A stretch of DNA of 64,000 bases from Actinomadura sp. J1-007 (GCF_009793335.1 NZ_WING01000001.1:6572001-6636000), one strand, 5' to 3'. Positions 43,757-53,002 are shown, numbered from the stretch's first letter. Numbers and translations: made by a program. The notes: generated from the letters alone by a model not told the origin.

Positions 43757-44731
43757 ATGTTGATCAATCTCCACACCCACCTCGAAGGCCGTGTCCGGCC
43801 GACCACCGCCGCCGAACTCGCGGCGCGTGCCGGGACCCCCGCACCGCCGCGGGGCTGGCAGGAGGCCATCCGGCTCGACGCACCGGGCGACCTGACGGCC
43901 TACCTCGCCAAGGTCTCCAGCACCTATCCCTTCTTCGGCAGCGCCGACGCACTCGCACGCATCACCCGGGAGGCCGTCGAGGACGCGGCGGCCGACGGCC
44001 AGGACTACCTCGAACTGCGCTTCGGCCCCGCCACCCACGTCCGCGACCGCTTCGGCCTCGACGACGTCGTGGCGGCCGCCCTCGACGGACTGCATGACGG
44101 CGTCCGCGCCACCGGCATGCCCGCCGGACTCGTCGTCGCCGCGCTGCGAGTGCACGACGCCGAACTCAACGCGGCCGTCGCACGGGCAGCCGCCCGGCGG
44201 GCCGGAGACGGCGTCCTCGGATTCGACCTGGCCGGCGACGAACTGCGCTACCCCGACCTCACCGCGTACGCCGAGGCGTTCGCGCTCGCCCGCGCCGCCG
44301 GCCTCGGCATCACCTGCCACGCGGCCGAGGCCGGACCCGCGCACGCGGCGCAGGACGCCGTCCGGCTGCTCGGCGCCACCAGGATCGGACACGGCGCCCA
44401 CATCGCCGACGCCCCCGACGTCATGCGGTGGGCCGCCGACCACGGCATCGTCGTCGAGGTCTGCCCCACCTCGAACTGGTACACCGGCGCCACACCCGCA
44501 CTGCACCACCATCCGGCGCCCCGCTTCCTCGCCGCCGGCATCCCACTGGTGCTCGGCGACGACAACCCCGCACAGACCGGCTCACCGCTCAGCGCCGAGG
44601 CCGAAATCCTCACCGGCGCCCTGGGATTCACAACCGCCGACCGTGCCGCACTCGACGCGACCAGTGTCGCCGCAGCGTTCATGGACGACTCCGTACGCCA
44701 CGACCTGCGCGCCCGGCTCGCGGCGGTATGA
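43757..44731 (+). CDS. Adenosine-deaminase-family enzyme
   Basis: A 324-aa zinc deaminase: HTHLEG at residues 6-11 (two Zn His), CHAAEAGPA (His and Glu), RIGHGAHIAD, EVCPTSNWYTGA, and GDDNPAQTG in place of the usual SLNTDDP. It converts (deoxy)adenosine to (deoxy)inosine, or acts on a related aminopurine; the altered Asp motif leaves specificity open. It is third in the operon. With the hydrolase it would give inosine then hypoxanthine, or adenine directly. Confidence 0.92.
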   Translation: MLINLHTHLEGRVRPTTAAELAARAGTPAPPRGWQEAIRLDAPGDLTAYLAKVSSTYPFFGSADALARITREAVEDAAADGQDYLELRFGPATHVRDRFGLDDVVAAALDGLHDGVRATGMPAGLVVAALRVHDAELNAAVARAAARRAGDGVLGFDLAGDELRYPDLTAYAEAFALARAAGLGITCHAAEAGPAHAAQDAVRLLGATRIGHGAHIADAPDVMRWAADHGIVVEVCPTSNWYTGATPALHHHPAPRFLAAGIPLVLGDDNPAQTGSPLSAEAEILTGALGFTTADRAALDATSVAAAFMDDSVRHDLRARLAAV

Positions 44732-44913
44732 GGCGCGGCCAGGGGAGTACCTAGACACGGTGATCTCGCCCGGGCGCAGAGGCAGGACCGGACGTGCACC
44801 GCGCCTTCTCGACACCGGGAGATGGTTCGCGGGTCACTGCGGGCCGTCAGGGCGTGCATCGTTCCATCGTCGTTGGCGCCGGGGCGGGCGGCGGCATGAG
44901 GGGGCAGGTGCCG

Positions 44914-45885
44914 ATGGTCTGTGACGACACCGATATCGCCCTGTTGGCGTTGTTGCAGCAGGACGGCCGCGCCACCTATCAAGAACTGGCCGACCGGGTC
45001 AGGTTGTCGCGGACGGCGGCGCGCGCACGGGTGCAGTAGCTGCTGGCGAGCGGTGCCGCCGCCGTCGTCGCCGCGGTGCATCCGACGGTGGCGGGGTTGC
45101 ACGCTGACGCGCGGCTGCTGATCCGCTCCCGCGGCGACCCGGCCGAGACCGCCGCGGCGCTCACAGCCCGCCCTACGGTGTACGGCTGCCAGGTGACCAC
45201 CGGCGAGCAGGACCTGGTCGTCCGGGTCCGTGTCCGCGACGACACCGCGTCGGCGGCCGAAGCCGACCACATCGGCGACCTGGACACGGTCGAGGCGGTG
45301 CGGGTGTTCCGCGTGGTGTCCACCGTGCTGGACCTCCCGACCCCGGCGGTGCTGCCCGCCCCGCCGCGGCTGGATGCGATCGACTGGCGTCTGCTGGAGT
45401 TGCCGCAGCACGACGGGCGGGTCGCCTTCAGTCGCTTGAGCAGCCTCATCGGCCTGTCGACCGCCGCCACCCGGGCCCGCGTCGTCGGCCTGCGCAAGGC
45501 CGGGGTCGTGCAGGTGGTCGCGGTGGCGGACCCGGCCCGCATCGGCCTGGCCGCGGCCGCCGGGTTCGCCCTGACCACCGCCGGCGGCGCTAACCGGGTC
45601 GCCGCCGCGGCCGCGCAGATGCCCGAAGTCCGGGCGGTCGCCGGCGGGTGGGGCCCCTGGGACATCATCGGTGAGGTCGCCGCCGCCACCCCGACGTTGC
45701 TGGCCGCCCGCCTCGCCCAGATTTGCGCTCTGCCCGGCGTCACCGCACACACCACCTGGTCGATCCCGCACCCGGCCGCCGCCCCCGCCCCGATCGACGT
45801 CCGCCCCGGCCGTCCCACCCTGGCCACCGTCCTGGACGAACTCCAGCAAGCCGACCAGGGCACCCGGCGAGCCCAGCAGGGCTGA
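44914..45885 (+). pseudogene. Lrp/AsnC-family regulator with in-frame amber codon
   Basis: From ATG 44914: VCDDTDIALLALLQQDGRATYQELADRVRLSRTAARARVQ, then TAG (45037-45039), then LLASGAAAVVAAVHPTVAGLHADARLLIRSRGDP in the same frame, continuing with an RAM domain (VYGCQVTTGEQDLVVRVRV), a second AsnC-type HTH (AIDWRLLELPQHDGRVAFSRLSSLIGLSTAATRARVVGL) and a second RAM domain. A two-HTH Lrp protein of about 323 codons with one nonsense codon inside the recognition region, probably from CAG or CGG. It lies downstream of the deaminase, on the same strand, after 182 bases. Confidence 0.8.
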
Positions 45886-46382
45886 CCGACCGCATCAGCG
45901 CTCCCTGATGCCCCACGTCCGGATCCGCCCCTTGGCGGAGGACAACCGGGTCCACCGCACCCGGCTGCCCCTGAGCCGTCTGCCGGCAGGGATCGCCCGT
46001 CCGGAAGCGGGACCCGTCGAATCCCGCCTTCCGTGCCCGACCCCCGCCGGCTCGCCGCGCACGGCCGAGCTCCTGTGCTGACGGTCATCGAGGAGTGAAG
46101 GTGAGCGGTCGCGATCATGGTGGTGGCGGCCGGGTCGAGTGGCGGAGGGCGGCCAGAGTTCTGGTGGTAGATGGCCAACGAGGCTGGCGGTGGGCGGACG
46201 TTCAAAGCGGCGGTCCAGAGATGACAGTGCCCGGGGGTGCGGTCCCCGGGCGCTGCGCTGGTTTGGTCGTGTAGGTCAGGTCTTGCCTGTCTGGTGGAGG
46301 TCGTTGAGCATGTCGGCGCCGAGATCGCCGAGCAATGCTGCTGCCTGGGGTGTGAACAAGACGACGGTGTTGTCGCCCGAGT
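45886..46382. other. 497-base region without an intact gene
   Basis: No credible start or domain. Immediately right of it begins an IS21 helper relic, so part of this stretch is probably decayed insertion-sequence DNA. The long plus-strand open frame beginning at 46139 is a chance extension of the gene at 46688. Confidence 0.4.
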
Positions 46383-46600
46383 GTCCTGGTGATCGACGAG
46401 GTGGGTCACGAGGTCCTGGAACGAGGCGAGGCCAACCTGGTCTTCCAGGTGATCTCCAAGCGCTACGAAAGGGGCTCGGTCATTTTGGCCTCGAACAAGA
46501 GCTTCGACGAATGGGGTCAGGTCTTCGCCTCTACCACTGCGACGTAATCTCGATCAACGGCCCAAGCTACCGGCTGAAGAACCGCCTGATTAACATCGAA
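46383..46600 (+). pseudogene. IS21-family helper ATPase (IstB) relic
   Basis: The plus frame reads VLVIDEVGHEVLERGEANLVFQVISKRYERGSVILASNKSFDEWGQVFASTTAT then TAA (46545-46547). This is the Walker B to sensor region of IstB (LVIDEVGY..ANLFFQLVSxRYERxSxIxTSNKxFxxWGEVF). In the adjacent frame HCDVISINGPSYRLKNRL follows, matching IstB HHAEVIxLxGxSYRLKxR. N-terminal half and istA are missing. Confidence 0.8.
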
Positions 46601-46687
46601 CGAGACACCGACGACGCCTTCCCCGCCTTCATCTGCGGATCTTGGCAAAGTCGAGGTTGTGACCACGTAGAGGGGAGGCGAGGCGGC

Positions 46688-47764
46688 ATGTTCAACAGGC
46701 AGGCGGAGAACGCTCTGGTGGCCCGTCACATGCGTTGGTTCTACCGGAGATGCCCATCGACAACGGACCAGCCCTCCCTGGTTGCTCGCCGGTACGCCGA
46801 GAGCCTGCTGAGAGTCCACGAGGCGGGCAGGATCTCTGTCAACGAGGATCTGTTCCCAGACCGTTGGCACCACAGCGGACGGTACGACGTCGCGCTGGCG
46901 GCGGACGACTTGGTAGATCCCGTCAAACGCACCAGTTTAGTAACCGACACCCTTCTTGTCTCCCACGGTGGGAGGGGCACCCCACATCAACTGATCTCGC
47001 CAATAGCGTCGGAGGAGCCACCGCTGCTGATGGCTGATGGCCGAGGAGACTGGCACCCATTGGACCCGCGGCCTTCACAGCGTCCGGAGGACCAAATTTA
47101 CATGCTGGTGCCGGACAGGGCCGAGCTGGGACGCTGGCTATTGGACGCCAAGCCACTGCTGCGTCAGGGGCTGGCGTGGTACCTGCCGACCTACACCTGC
47201 CGGGGGCGTTGGTACGACCACCGGTTGGCGACCGAGCTGGATTACCTGGTCAAGGATCGCCGGGTGATTGATCTGACGGGCGCCGATCCGCTGAAGCTGG
47301 AGCTGATGCGCAACGTGCTGACGGTCGAGGTGCCGCATGTGGCAGGCACCGACCTGAACACCTTCGCAAAGATCGTGACCGGCGAGTTCGACGCGTTCCG
47401 CGATTTTCGGGAGTACCTGCGTGAAGAACTCCTGGAGCTCCACTTAGCGGCTGACGCGGTGGATTCAGCACGGCAGATAGAACTGGTCGCCACCCGGATC
47501 CGCAGGCAGGTCGGTGAGTGGACCGCGCGGATGAAGGACGCGCGCAGAGGCAGGGCGTGGGGGACTACCGGGGCCGGGCTGGGTACCACGGCGGCGGCGT
47601 TGTCATTGGTGTCTGGGGCCGATCTGCCAGTGCTGCTGGCAGGGATGGGTTTCGCCACGCCGTTCCTGGTTCAGGGAATGCTCGCGCAGCGACAGATGAG
47701 ACACCTCAAGGACGAAGGCTGGTTCCTGGTGTGGTCCTTTCAGCGTCAAACTCGCACTCTCTGA
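46688..47764 (+). CDS. Hypothetical protein with C-terminal hydrophobic hairpin
   Basis: A 358-aa protein from ATG 46688 with a strong GGGAGG-type site. A large soluble part has features such as QIYMLVPDRAELGRWLLDAKPLLRQGLAWYLPTYTCRGRWYDHRLATELDYLVKDRRVIDLTG, LNTFAKIVTGEFDAFRDFREYLREELLELHLA and a helical QIELVATRIRRQVGEWTARMKDA. It ends with two hydrophobic stretches (TTGAGLGTTAAALSLVSG; LPVLLAGMGFATPFLVQGML). Codon use is less GC-biased than the flanks, suggesting transfer. No family recognised. Confidence 0.7.
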   Translation: MFNRQAENALVARHMRWFYRRCPSTTDQPSLVARRYAESLLRVHEAGRISVNEDLFPDRWHHSGRYDVALAADDLVDPVKRTSLVTDTLLVSHGGRGTPHQLISPIASEEPPLLMADGRGDWHPLDPRPSQRPEDQIYMLVPDRAELGRWLLDAKPLLRQGLAWYLPTYTCRGRWYDHRLATELDYLVKDRRVIDLTGADPLKLELMRNVLTVEVPHVAGTDLNTFAKIVTGEFDAFRDFREYLREELLELHLAADAVDSARQIELVATRIRRQVGEWTARMKDARRGRAWGTTGAGLGTTAAALSLVSGADLPVLLAGMGFATPFLVQGMLAQRQMRHLKDEGWFLVWSFQRQTRTL

Positions 47765-48518
47765 GGGCGAGCGACCGAGAGGGCGATCGTCGACTCGACT
47801 CCGGCCACTCTCCTTTCCCGGTGCATCCTCCAGGATCCGCAGAAGACGGGTCTAGGCTGGTGCACACAACTTCGTACTCAATTGAGCACTCATGGAGTAC
47901 GCCGACACCACCGCTCGGAGGCTGTTCCTTGTTCCCCGCACTGTCGCAGGCCTCCGATCGTGAGTAAGGTCGGTGATCGTTCCGATCGGTAGGCTCGCTT
48001 GCTCCCGGTAAGACTGCCGGTCGCGGCGAAACTGGCAGTCCGCACCGAGTTAAAAGCAGCGACGCGCACTGGCTCCCGTGCGTTGAGCTCCGCCGTGAAG
48101 TGGCCGGCTTGAACAAAGCACCGCCGGTTCTGTGTTAAGGACCGTGTGTGCACTCAGTGGCAAGTAGGGGCTCGTGGATGCTTCTCCGGGGTGCCTCATC
48201 CGGATCGCGCCGTTCAGCCAGTGCGCTTCCCTTTCTGGGCTCAATATGTGCCCGGGGAGCTCTTAGGGCCTCCGGGCGGTTACTTGATGATGGAAGGACA
48301 GTTCCAGTAGGTGGATGCGTCTTGGGCTGACACGCGCGTTGTCGGCGATCAGGCTGTACGAGTCGGTGGTGGCCGGCATCGGGTGGCAGAGGGGTGTACT
48401 GGACGCTACGGGTGTCGCGCGTCGGCCACCTGCTAGCCGATGATCTTCAGGGGGTTCGTGGTCGGTGCGGTGGTCTGGTGTCTCGCTGCGGCCTCGGTGG
48501 GGGTGGTCGGGCGTGGGG
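47765..48518. other. 754-base region without a supported gene
   Basis: Lower GC than the flanks. A 38-codon minus-strand frame (48263-48379, MPATTDSYSLIADNARVSPR..) is the only coding-like piece and may be a fragment. No RNA gene or repeat identified. This is the right-hand edge of the accessory region. Confidence 0.4.
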
Positions 48519-50147
48519 TCAGGGGGTCTTCGGGGTGGCGCGGTCGATGATGGGGGCGAGGTCCAGGCCCGGGGGCAGGGTGCCGAACGCGGCGCCGTGG
48601 TCGCCGGCCAGGCGGGTGGCGCAGAAGGCGTCGGCGACGGCCGGGTGGCCGTGCCTGACCAGCAGTGATCCCTGGAGGACGAGTGCCAGGCGCTCGGCGA
48701 CGCGGCGGGCGCGGTACTCGATCGTCGCGGTGTCGACGAAGCCGTCCTTGGCGTCCTTGACGGCGGCGTCGAGGCGCGGGTCGGCGCCGCGGGCGAGGTC
48801 GACCTCGTCGAAGAACGCCTCCAGTGTCCGGGGCGCACGCAGAGTCGCCCGAAGGAGATCGAGGGCCGCGACGTTGCCGGAGCCCTCCCAGATGGAGTTG
48901 AGGGGGCTCTCGCGGAAGAGGCGGGGCATGCCCGACTCCTCGACGTAGCCGTTGCCGCCGAGGCATTCGAGGGCTTCGGCGGCGTGGACGGGCCAGCGCT
49001 TGCAGACCCAGTACTTGCTGACGGCCAGGCCGAGGCGCTTGAAGGCGGTCTCCGACTCGTCGCCGCGCGCGGAACGGTCCGTGGCGCCGGCGAGGCGCGT
49101 CATGAGGGTCGTGGCGGCCTCGGACTCGACGGCGAGGTCGGCGAGCACGTTGCGCATCAGGGGCTGGTCGACGAGGTACGCGCCGAACGCCTTGCGGTGG
49201 GAGGCGTGGTGCGCGGCCGTGATGAGCCCCTGCCGCATCCCGGCGGCGGCGCCGATGACGCAGTCCAGGCGGGTCAGGTTGACCATCTCGATGATGGTCC
49301 GGACGCCGCGGCCCTCGTCGCCGACGCGGAACGCGACGGCGTTCTCGTACTCGATCTCGGACGAGGCGTTCGACCGGTTGCCGAGCTTGTCCTTCAAACG
49401 CATGAGGCGCAGCGGGTTCAGCTCCCCATCGGGGAGGACCCGCGGGACGAGGAAGCAGGTCAGGCCGCCGGGCGCCTGGGCGAGGGTGAGGAAGACGTCG
49501 CACATGGGCGCGCTGGTGAACCACTTGTGCCCGACCAGGCGGTACGAGCCGTCCGGCTGCGGCGCGGCCTCGGTGGTGTTGGCGCGGACGTCCGAGCCGC
49601 CCTGCTTCTCGGTCATCGACATGCCCGCGAGCAGCGCGTTCTTGGTGAGCGGCGGACGGAGGCCGTAGTCGTACTCGCTCTTGGCGAGCAGGGGCTCGTA
49701 CAGCGCGGCGAGGTCGGGGGACCGGCGGAGGGCCGGCACGGCCGCGTACGTCATCGAGACGGGGCAGCCGTGGCCCGCGTCGACGCGCCAGGCGTAGAAC
49801 TTCGCGGCGCGGGCGACGTGCGCGCCCTCCCGGCCGTCCGCCCAGGGCGCCGCGTGCAGGCCGCGGGTGACGGCCACGCGCATCAGCTCGTGCCAGGCGG
49901 GATGGAACTCGACCTCGTCGATCCGGTGGCCGTAGCGGTCGTGGGTGCGCAGGACCGGCGGGTTCTCGTTGGCGAGGCGGCCCCACTCCTGGGCCTCGGG
50001 GCTGCCGGAGAGGCGTCCGAGCTCGTGCACCTCCGGGGCCGCCCAGCCCGCGCCCTCGCGTTCGAGGCCCGCCAGGAGGGCCGCCTCGTCGGCGGCGTCG
50101 TACCCGGCGAACGGGGGGACCTGGTTGAACACCTCGTGGGTCGTCAC
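48519..50147 (-). CDS. aidB: AidB-type acyl-CoA dehydrogenase-family flavoprotein
   Basis: A 542-aa protein, the length of E. coli AidB. It carries AidB-specific sequence: MSMTEKQGGSDVRANTTEA, GHKWFTSAPMCDVFLTLAQ, LKDKLGNRSNASSEIEYENA, GMRQGLITAAHHASHRKAFG, ECLGGNGYVEESGMPRLFRESPLNSIWEGSGN and RHGHPAVADAFCATRLAG. AidB binds FAD and DNA and is induced in the adaptive response to alkylation; dehydrogenase activity is weak. GTG 50147 has GGGAG seven bases upstream; the frame extends upstream without support. A 35-bp piece of its 3' part is duplicated at 18970. Confidence 0.92.
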   Translation of the reverse strand: MTTHEVFNQVPPFAGYDAADEAALLAGLEREGAGWAAPEVHELGRLSGSPEAQEWGRLANENPPVLRTHDRYGHRIDEVEFHPAWHELMRVAVTRGLHAAPWADGREGAHVARAAKFYAWRVDAGHGCPVSMTYAAVPALRRSPDLAALYEPLLAKSEYDYGLRPPLTKNALLAGMSMTEKQGGSDVRANTTEAAPQPDGSYRLVGHKWFTSAPMCDVFLTLAQAPGGLTCFLVPRVLPDGELNPLRLMRLKDKLGNRSNASSEIEYENAVAFRVGDEGRGVRTIIEMVNLTRLDCVIGAAAGMRQGLITAAHHASHRKAFGAYLVDQPLMRNVLADLAVESEAATTLMTRLAGATDRSARGDESETAFKRLGLAVSKYWVCKRWPVHAAEALECLGGNGYVEESGMPRLFRESPLNSIWEGSGNVAALDLLRATLRAPRTLEAFFDEVDLARGADPRLDAAVKDAKDGFVDTATIEYRARRVAERLALVLQGSLLVRHGHPAVADAFCATRLAGDHGAAFGTLPPGLDLAPIIDRATPKTP

Positions 50148-50298
50148 GGCACTGCTCCCAACACCTCTGCGCTGCCTCCCCGCACGATACAGAACGACGT
50201 TCGGACGAGTGGCCGCCGGGCCATCCTCCTGAAGACGTGGGGGGATCTCGTCCGCGCGGCGGATTGCCCGCAGGCCGCGGGGGCATACCTTCTGAATC

Positions 50299-51071
50299 AT
50301 GAGTCAGTCCACCCCGCAACCAGGGCGGCGGCCGTCCCCGGCCCGCCATCCGGACCTCCGGAAGGGCCGGCCGCAGGACCTCCACCAGGACCCGCCGCCG
50401 GTGCGGGCCGAGCAGGTCCCCGCGGACGCGCCTCCCGGCCCCCGCGGCCCCGCCGACGCGCCGCCCGCCGACGCGGTCCGGGCCTCCGACGCCGAGCGCG
50501 AGGCGGTCGTGGAGTGGCTGCGGGTCGCCTCGGTGGAGGGACGGCTCACGTTCGAGGAGCTGACCGAGCGCACCGAGGCCGCGTTCCTCGCCGTGACGCG
50601 GGGCGACCTCGAACGCATCACGACCGACCTGCCCGGCATGGGCGCCCCCGGCGCCAACCCGGCGCCGCTCCAGGTGCAGCGCCGCTTCACCGCGATCATG
50701 GGGACTGCAAGGAGCGCATCGTCGGCCGCATCGACGAGCGCCTGGAGGCCCTGTCGGTGATGGGCGACGTGGTGCTCGACCTGCGCGGCGCCCAGGTCCC
50801 CAAGGGCGAGGTGTGCATCGCGGCGACCGCGGTGATGGGCGACGTCAAGATCATCGTGCCGGACGGCGTCGCGGTCGAGCTGACCGGCTACGCCTTCATG
50901 GGCGACCGCAAGGTCAGCGTGCGCGAGGCCCCGCCCGGCTCCCGCGTCCCGGTCGTCCGCGTCGCCGCGCACGCGGTGATGGGCGACATCAGGATCGTGG
51001 ACGACGAGCACCACGCCCCCGTCCGCCGAGCCCTCAGCTCCTGGTGGGAGAGCCGCAAAGAGCGCGGGTAG
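50299..51071 (+). pseudogene. DUF1707 / LiaF-like cell-envelope protein, single-base frameshift
   Basis: The first frame from ATG 50299 has a Pro-rich N-terminus and a DUF1707 domain (RASDAEREAVVEWLRVASVEGRLTFEELTERTEAAFLAVTRGDLERITTDLPG), then QVQRRFTAIMG. One frame away follow DCKERIVGRIDERLEALSVMGDVVLDLRGAQV, AVMGDVKIIVPDGVAVELTGYAFMGDRKV and AHAVMGDIRIVDDEHH, the LiaF-type C-terminal beta-helix with repeated VMGD. One more G in GGGG 50700-50703 gives a continuous protein of about 257 aa. Likely an assembly indel. Confidence 0.85.
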
Positions 51072-51122
51072 CCTCCCGGCCGACTTCCCGCAGTGAGCCG
51101 AGCCGTCGCGCGAGTGCGTTGA

Positions 51123-51166
51123 CCGTCCGGGGGAGGCGGGGCCGAAGGCGAGCCTCCCCCGGACGG
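51123..51166. terminator. Bidirectional terminator hairpin
   Basis: CCGTCCGGGGGAGGC (51123-51137) pairs perfectly over 15 bp with GCCTCCCCCGGACGG (51152-51166). A second small hairpin, ATCGC-GAA-GCGAT, follows at 51167-51179. It lies between convergent genes ending at 51071 and 51251. Confidence 0.8.
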
Positions 51167-51250
51167 ATCGCGAAGCGATGCGGCGCTCGCAAAGCCACGG
51201 TCAGGACGCGCGCCCCAAGGCGAGTGTTCTGGGCCGGGGCTTCACTGCGT

Positions 51251-51502
51251 TCAGCGGTTGTAGGCGGTGCGGGCGCCCAGCCACAGGGTGTAGGCGGCGA
51301 CGCCCACGAGGCCGGCCTTGCGGGTGCGGTCGGTGGTCAGGGCGAGGCCGAGGGCCAGTTCGGTCGCGCCGTTGCGCTTGATCCACGCCTGGGTGTCGTT
51401 CGGGAACGGGAGCTTGGAGATCGGCTCGAACGCCTTCGGGGCCGCGAAGTGCGCGGCTCCGGTGGCGGCGAGGGCGAGGCCGGCGAAACGGAGGAGGGCC
51501 AT
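51251..51502 (-). CDS. Small DoxX-like membrane protein
   Basis: An 83-aa protein: LLRFAGLALAATGAAHFAAPKAFEPISKLPFPNDTQAWIKRNGATELALGLALTT and a final hydrophobic VGVAAYTLWLGART. The AAHFAxPxxFEPI..PFPxxTxxWIxRNGxxELxxGLAL pattern occurs in small actinobacterial membrane proteins related to DoxX. GAAAGGA-type site before ATG 51502. It is last of four genes transcribed from 55356, only 21 bases after the monooxygenase gene. Confidence 0.8.
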   Translation of the reverse strand: MALLRFAGLALAATGAAHFAAPKAFEPISKLPFPNDTQAWIKRNGATELALGLALTTDRTRKAGLVGVAAYTLWLGARTAYNR

Positions 51503-51523
51503 GGTCGTCCTTTCGAAGGGCGT

Positions 51524-53002
51524 TCAGCGGGTGAACGAGTAGTCGTCCAGGCGGAACCGGCGGGACCGCCGGAGCGCCTGGAGGGTCGAGGTGGGGCGCA
51601 GGAGGGGCGCGTCGCCTGAGGCGTCGAAGTAGTAGCTGTTGGACGACGCGCAGTTGTTGTTGTAGAAGGCCGTTCCCTTGGCGCGCCGCAGCATGTCGCG
51701 GAAGAAGCGGTCGTCGGCCTCCTGCCGTACCTGGACGCGGGTGGCGCCGCGGCGGCGCGCCTCGGTGAGGCAGCGCAGCACGTGGGTGCTCTGGTACTCG
51801 ATCATGCCGAACCACGAGTAACCGGTGAACGAGTAGGGTCCCATGAGCATCCACAGGTTCGGCGCCTGCGGGACGGACGTGCCCTCGTAGGCGTGGTACC
51901 GCTCGCGGGCCCAGTGCTCGCCGAGGTCGACGCCGTCCCGTCCGGTGATGGGGTACGGCGGCAGGTTGTCGGGCTCGATGACCTTGAAGCCGGTGCCGAG
52001 GATCAGCGTGTCGAACTCCTGCTCGCGGCCGTCCGCGGTCCGCACGCCCTTCGGGGTGATCCGCTCGATCCCGGCCGTGACGAGCTCGACGTTGCCGCGC
52101 AGGAACGCCGGGTAGTAGGTGCTCGACATCGAGGGGCGCTTGCAGCCGAACCCGTACGTGGGCGTGAGGGCGCGGCGCAGTTCGGGGTCGGGCACCTGGC
52201 GTCGCAGGTGCGCGCGGCAGACCCGTTCGATCACGCGCACGACGAACGGGTAGCGCCGGTTCTGCGTGATGCCGGTGACGAGGAACAGCTCGACCACCGC
52301 GTTCGTCACGGCGCGGACGGCCCGCTGCGTGGCGGGGACGGCGCGGAACAGCCGCCGGACGGGGCGCGGGACGCGGAAGTCGGGCTTCGGCGCGACCCAG
52401 ATCGCCGTGCGCTGGTAGACGTGCAGGCGCCCGACCTCGGCGGCGATCCTCGGGATGACCTGGAGCGCGGACGCGCCGGTGCCGATCAGCCCGACGCGGC
52501 GGCCGGAGAGGTCGTGGGAGGCGTCCCATTCGGCGGTGTGCATGACCTTGCCCGCGAAGTCGTCCAGGCCGGGGATGTCGGGCCGCTTCGGCTGGTGCAG
52601 GACGCCGTTCGCGGTGATGAGGAAGCGCGCGGTGATCTCGCCGGACGGGGTGGCGAGGCGCCACAGGCGGGCCGCCTCGTCCCAGCGGGCGCGCTCGACC
52701 CGCGTGCCGAGGCGCAGGTGGGGGCGCAGGCCGTACTTGTCCGCGCAGTGGTCGGCGTACCGCTTCAGCTCGGCGCCGGGCGCGAACACCCGCGACCAGT
52801 CCGGGTTCGGTTCGTAGGAGAACGAGTACGACGCCGACGGGATGTCGACCGCGATGCCCGGATAGGTGTTGGCCAGCCACACCCCGCCGATGTCGGCGCG
52901 CTGGTCGACGATGACGAAGTCGTCCAGGCCGTGCCGCTTGAGCTCGATCGCGATGCCGAGGCCCGAGAAGCCCGCGCCGACGATCGCCACTTCATGGTCC
53001 AT
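51524..53002 (-). CDS. Flavin-containing Baeyer-Villiger-type monooxygenase
   Basis: A 492-aa NADPH/FAD monooxygenase. GAGFSGLG at residues 9-16 binds FAD; the Baeyer-Villiger fingerprint F-x-G-x3-H-x3-W-D reads FAGKVMHTAEWD; GTGASALQ binds NADPH; ILGTGFKV marks the late ATG motif. It inserts oxygen into ketones to give esters or lactones. ATG 53002 overlaps the end of the upstream paralogue by 11 bases, so translation is coupled. Confidence 0.93.
   Translation of the reverse strand: MDHEVAIVGAGFSGLGIAIELKRHGLDDFVIVDQRADIGGVWLANTYPGIAVDIPSASYSFSYEPNPDWSRVFAPGAELKRYADHCADKYGLRPHLRLGTRVERARWDEAARLWRLATPSGEITARFLITANGVLHQPKRPDIPGLDDFAGKVMHTAEWDASHDLSGRRVGLIGTGASALQVIPRIAAEVGRLHVYQRTAIWVAPKPDFRVPRPVRRLFRAVPATQRAVRAVTNAVVELFLVTGITQNRRYPFVVRVIERVCRAHLRRQVPDPELRRALTPTYGFGCKRPSMSSTYYPAFLRGNVELVTAGIERITPKGVRTADGREQEFDTLILGTGFKVIEPDNLPPYPITGRDGVDLGEHWARERYHAYEGTSVPQAPNLWMLMGPYSFTGYSWFGMIEYQSTHVLRCLTEARRRGATRVQVRQEADDRFFRDMLRRAKGTAFYNNNCASSNSYYFDASGDAPLLRPTSTLQALRRSRRFRLDDYSFTR

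Larger units (their letters stand above)
18970..48656. mobile_element. Putative relict genomic island bracketed by aidB-derived direct repeats
   Basis: The two 35-bp copies (18970-19004, 48622-48656) have the same orientation and enclose every mobile-element relic seen in the window: two integrase fragments, a relaxase-like fragment, an IS5-family element, a serine resolvase, TniB-like and Tn3 relics, and IstB. Several tracts inside are less GC-rich than the flanks. No intact integrase or replication gene remains. The boundaries are inference. Confidence 0.3.

Noticed and set aside
46139..46687. N-terminal extension of the hypothetical protein at 46688
   Set aside because: Covers IS21 relic DNA in another frame; ATG 46688 has a strong ribosome-binding site.
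48984..51071. Very long plus-strand open frame antisense to aidB
   Set aside because: Composition-driven shadow of aidB; only its last part (from about 50700) is real, as the second half of the DUF1707 gene.
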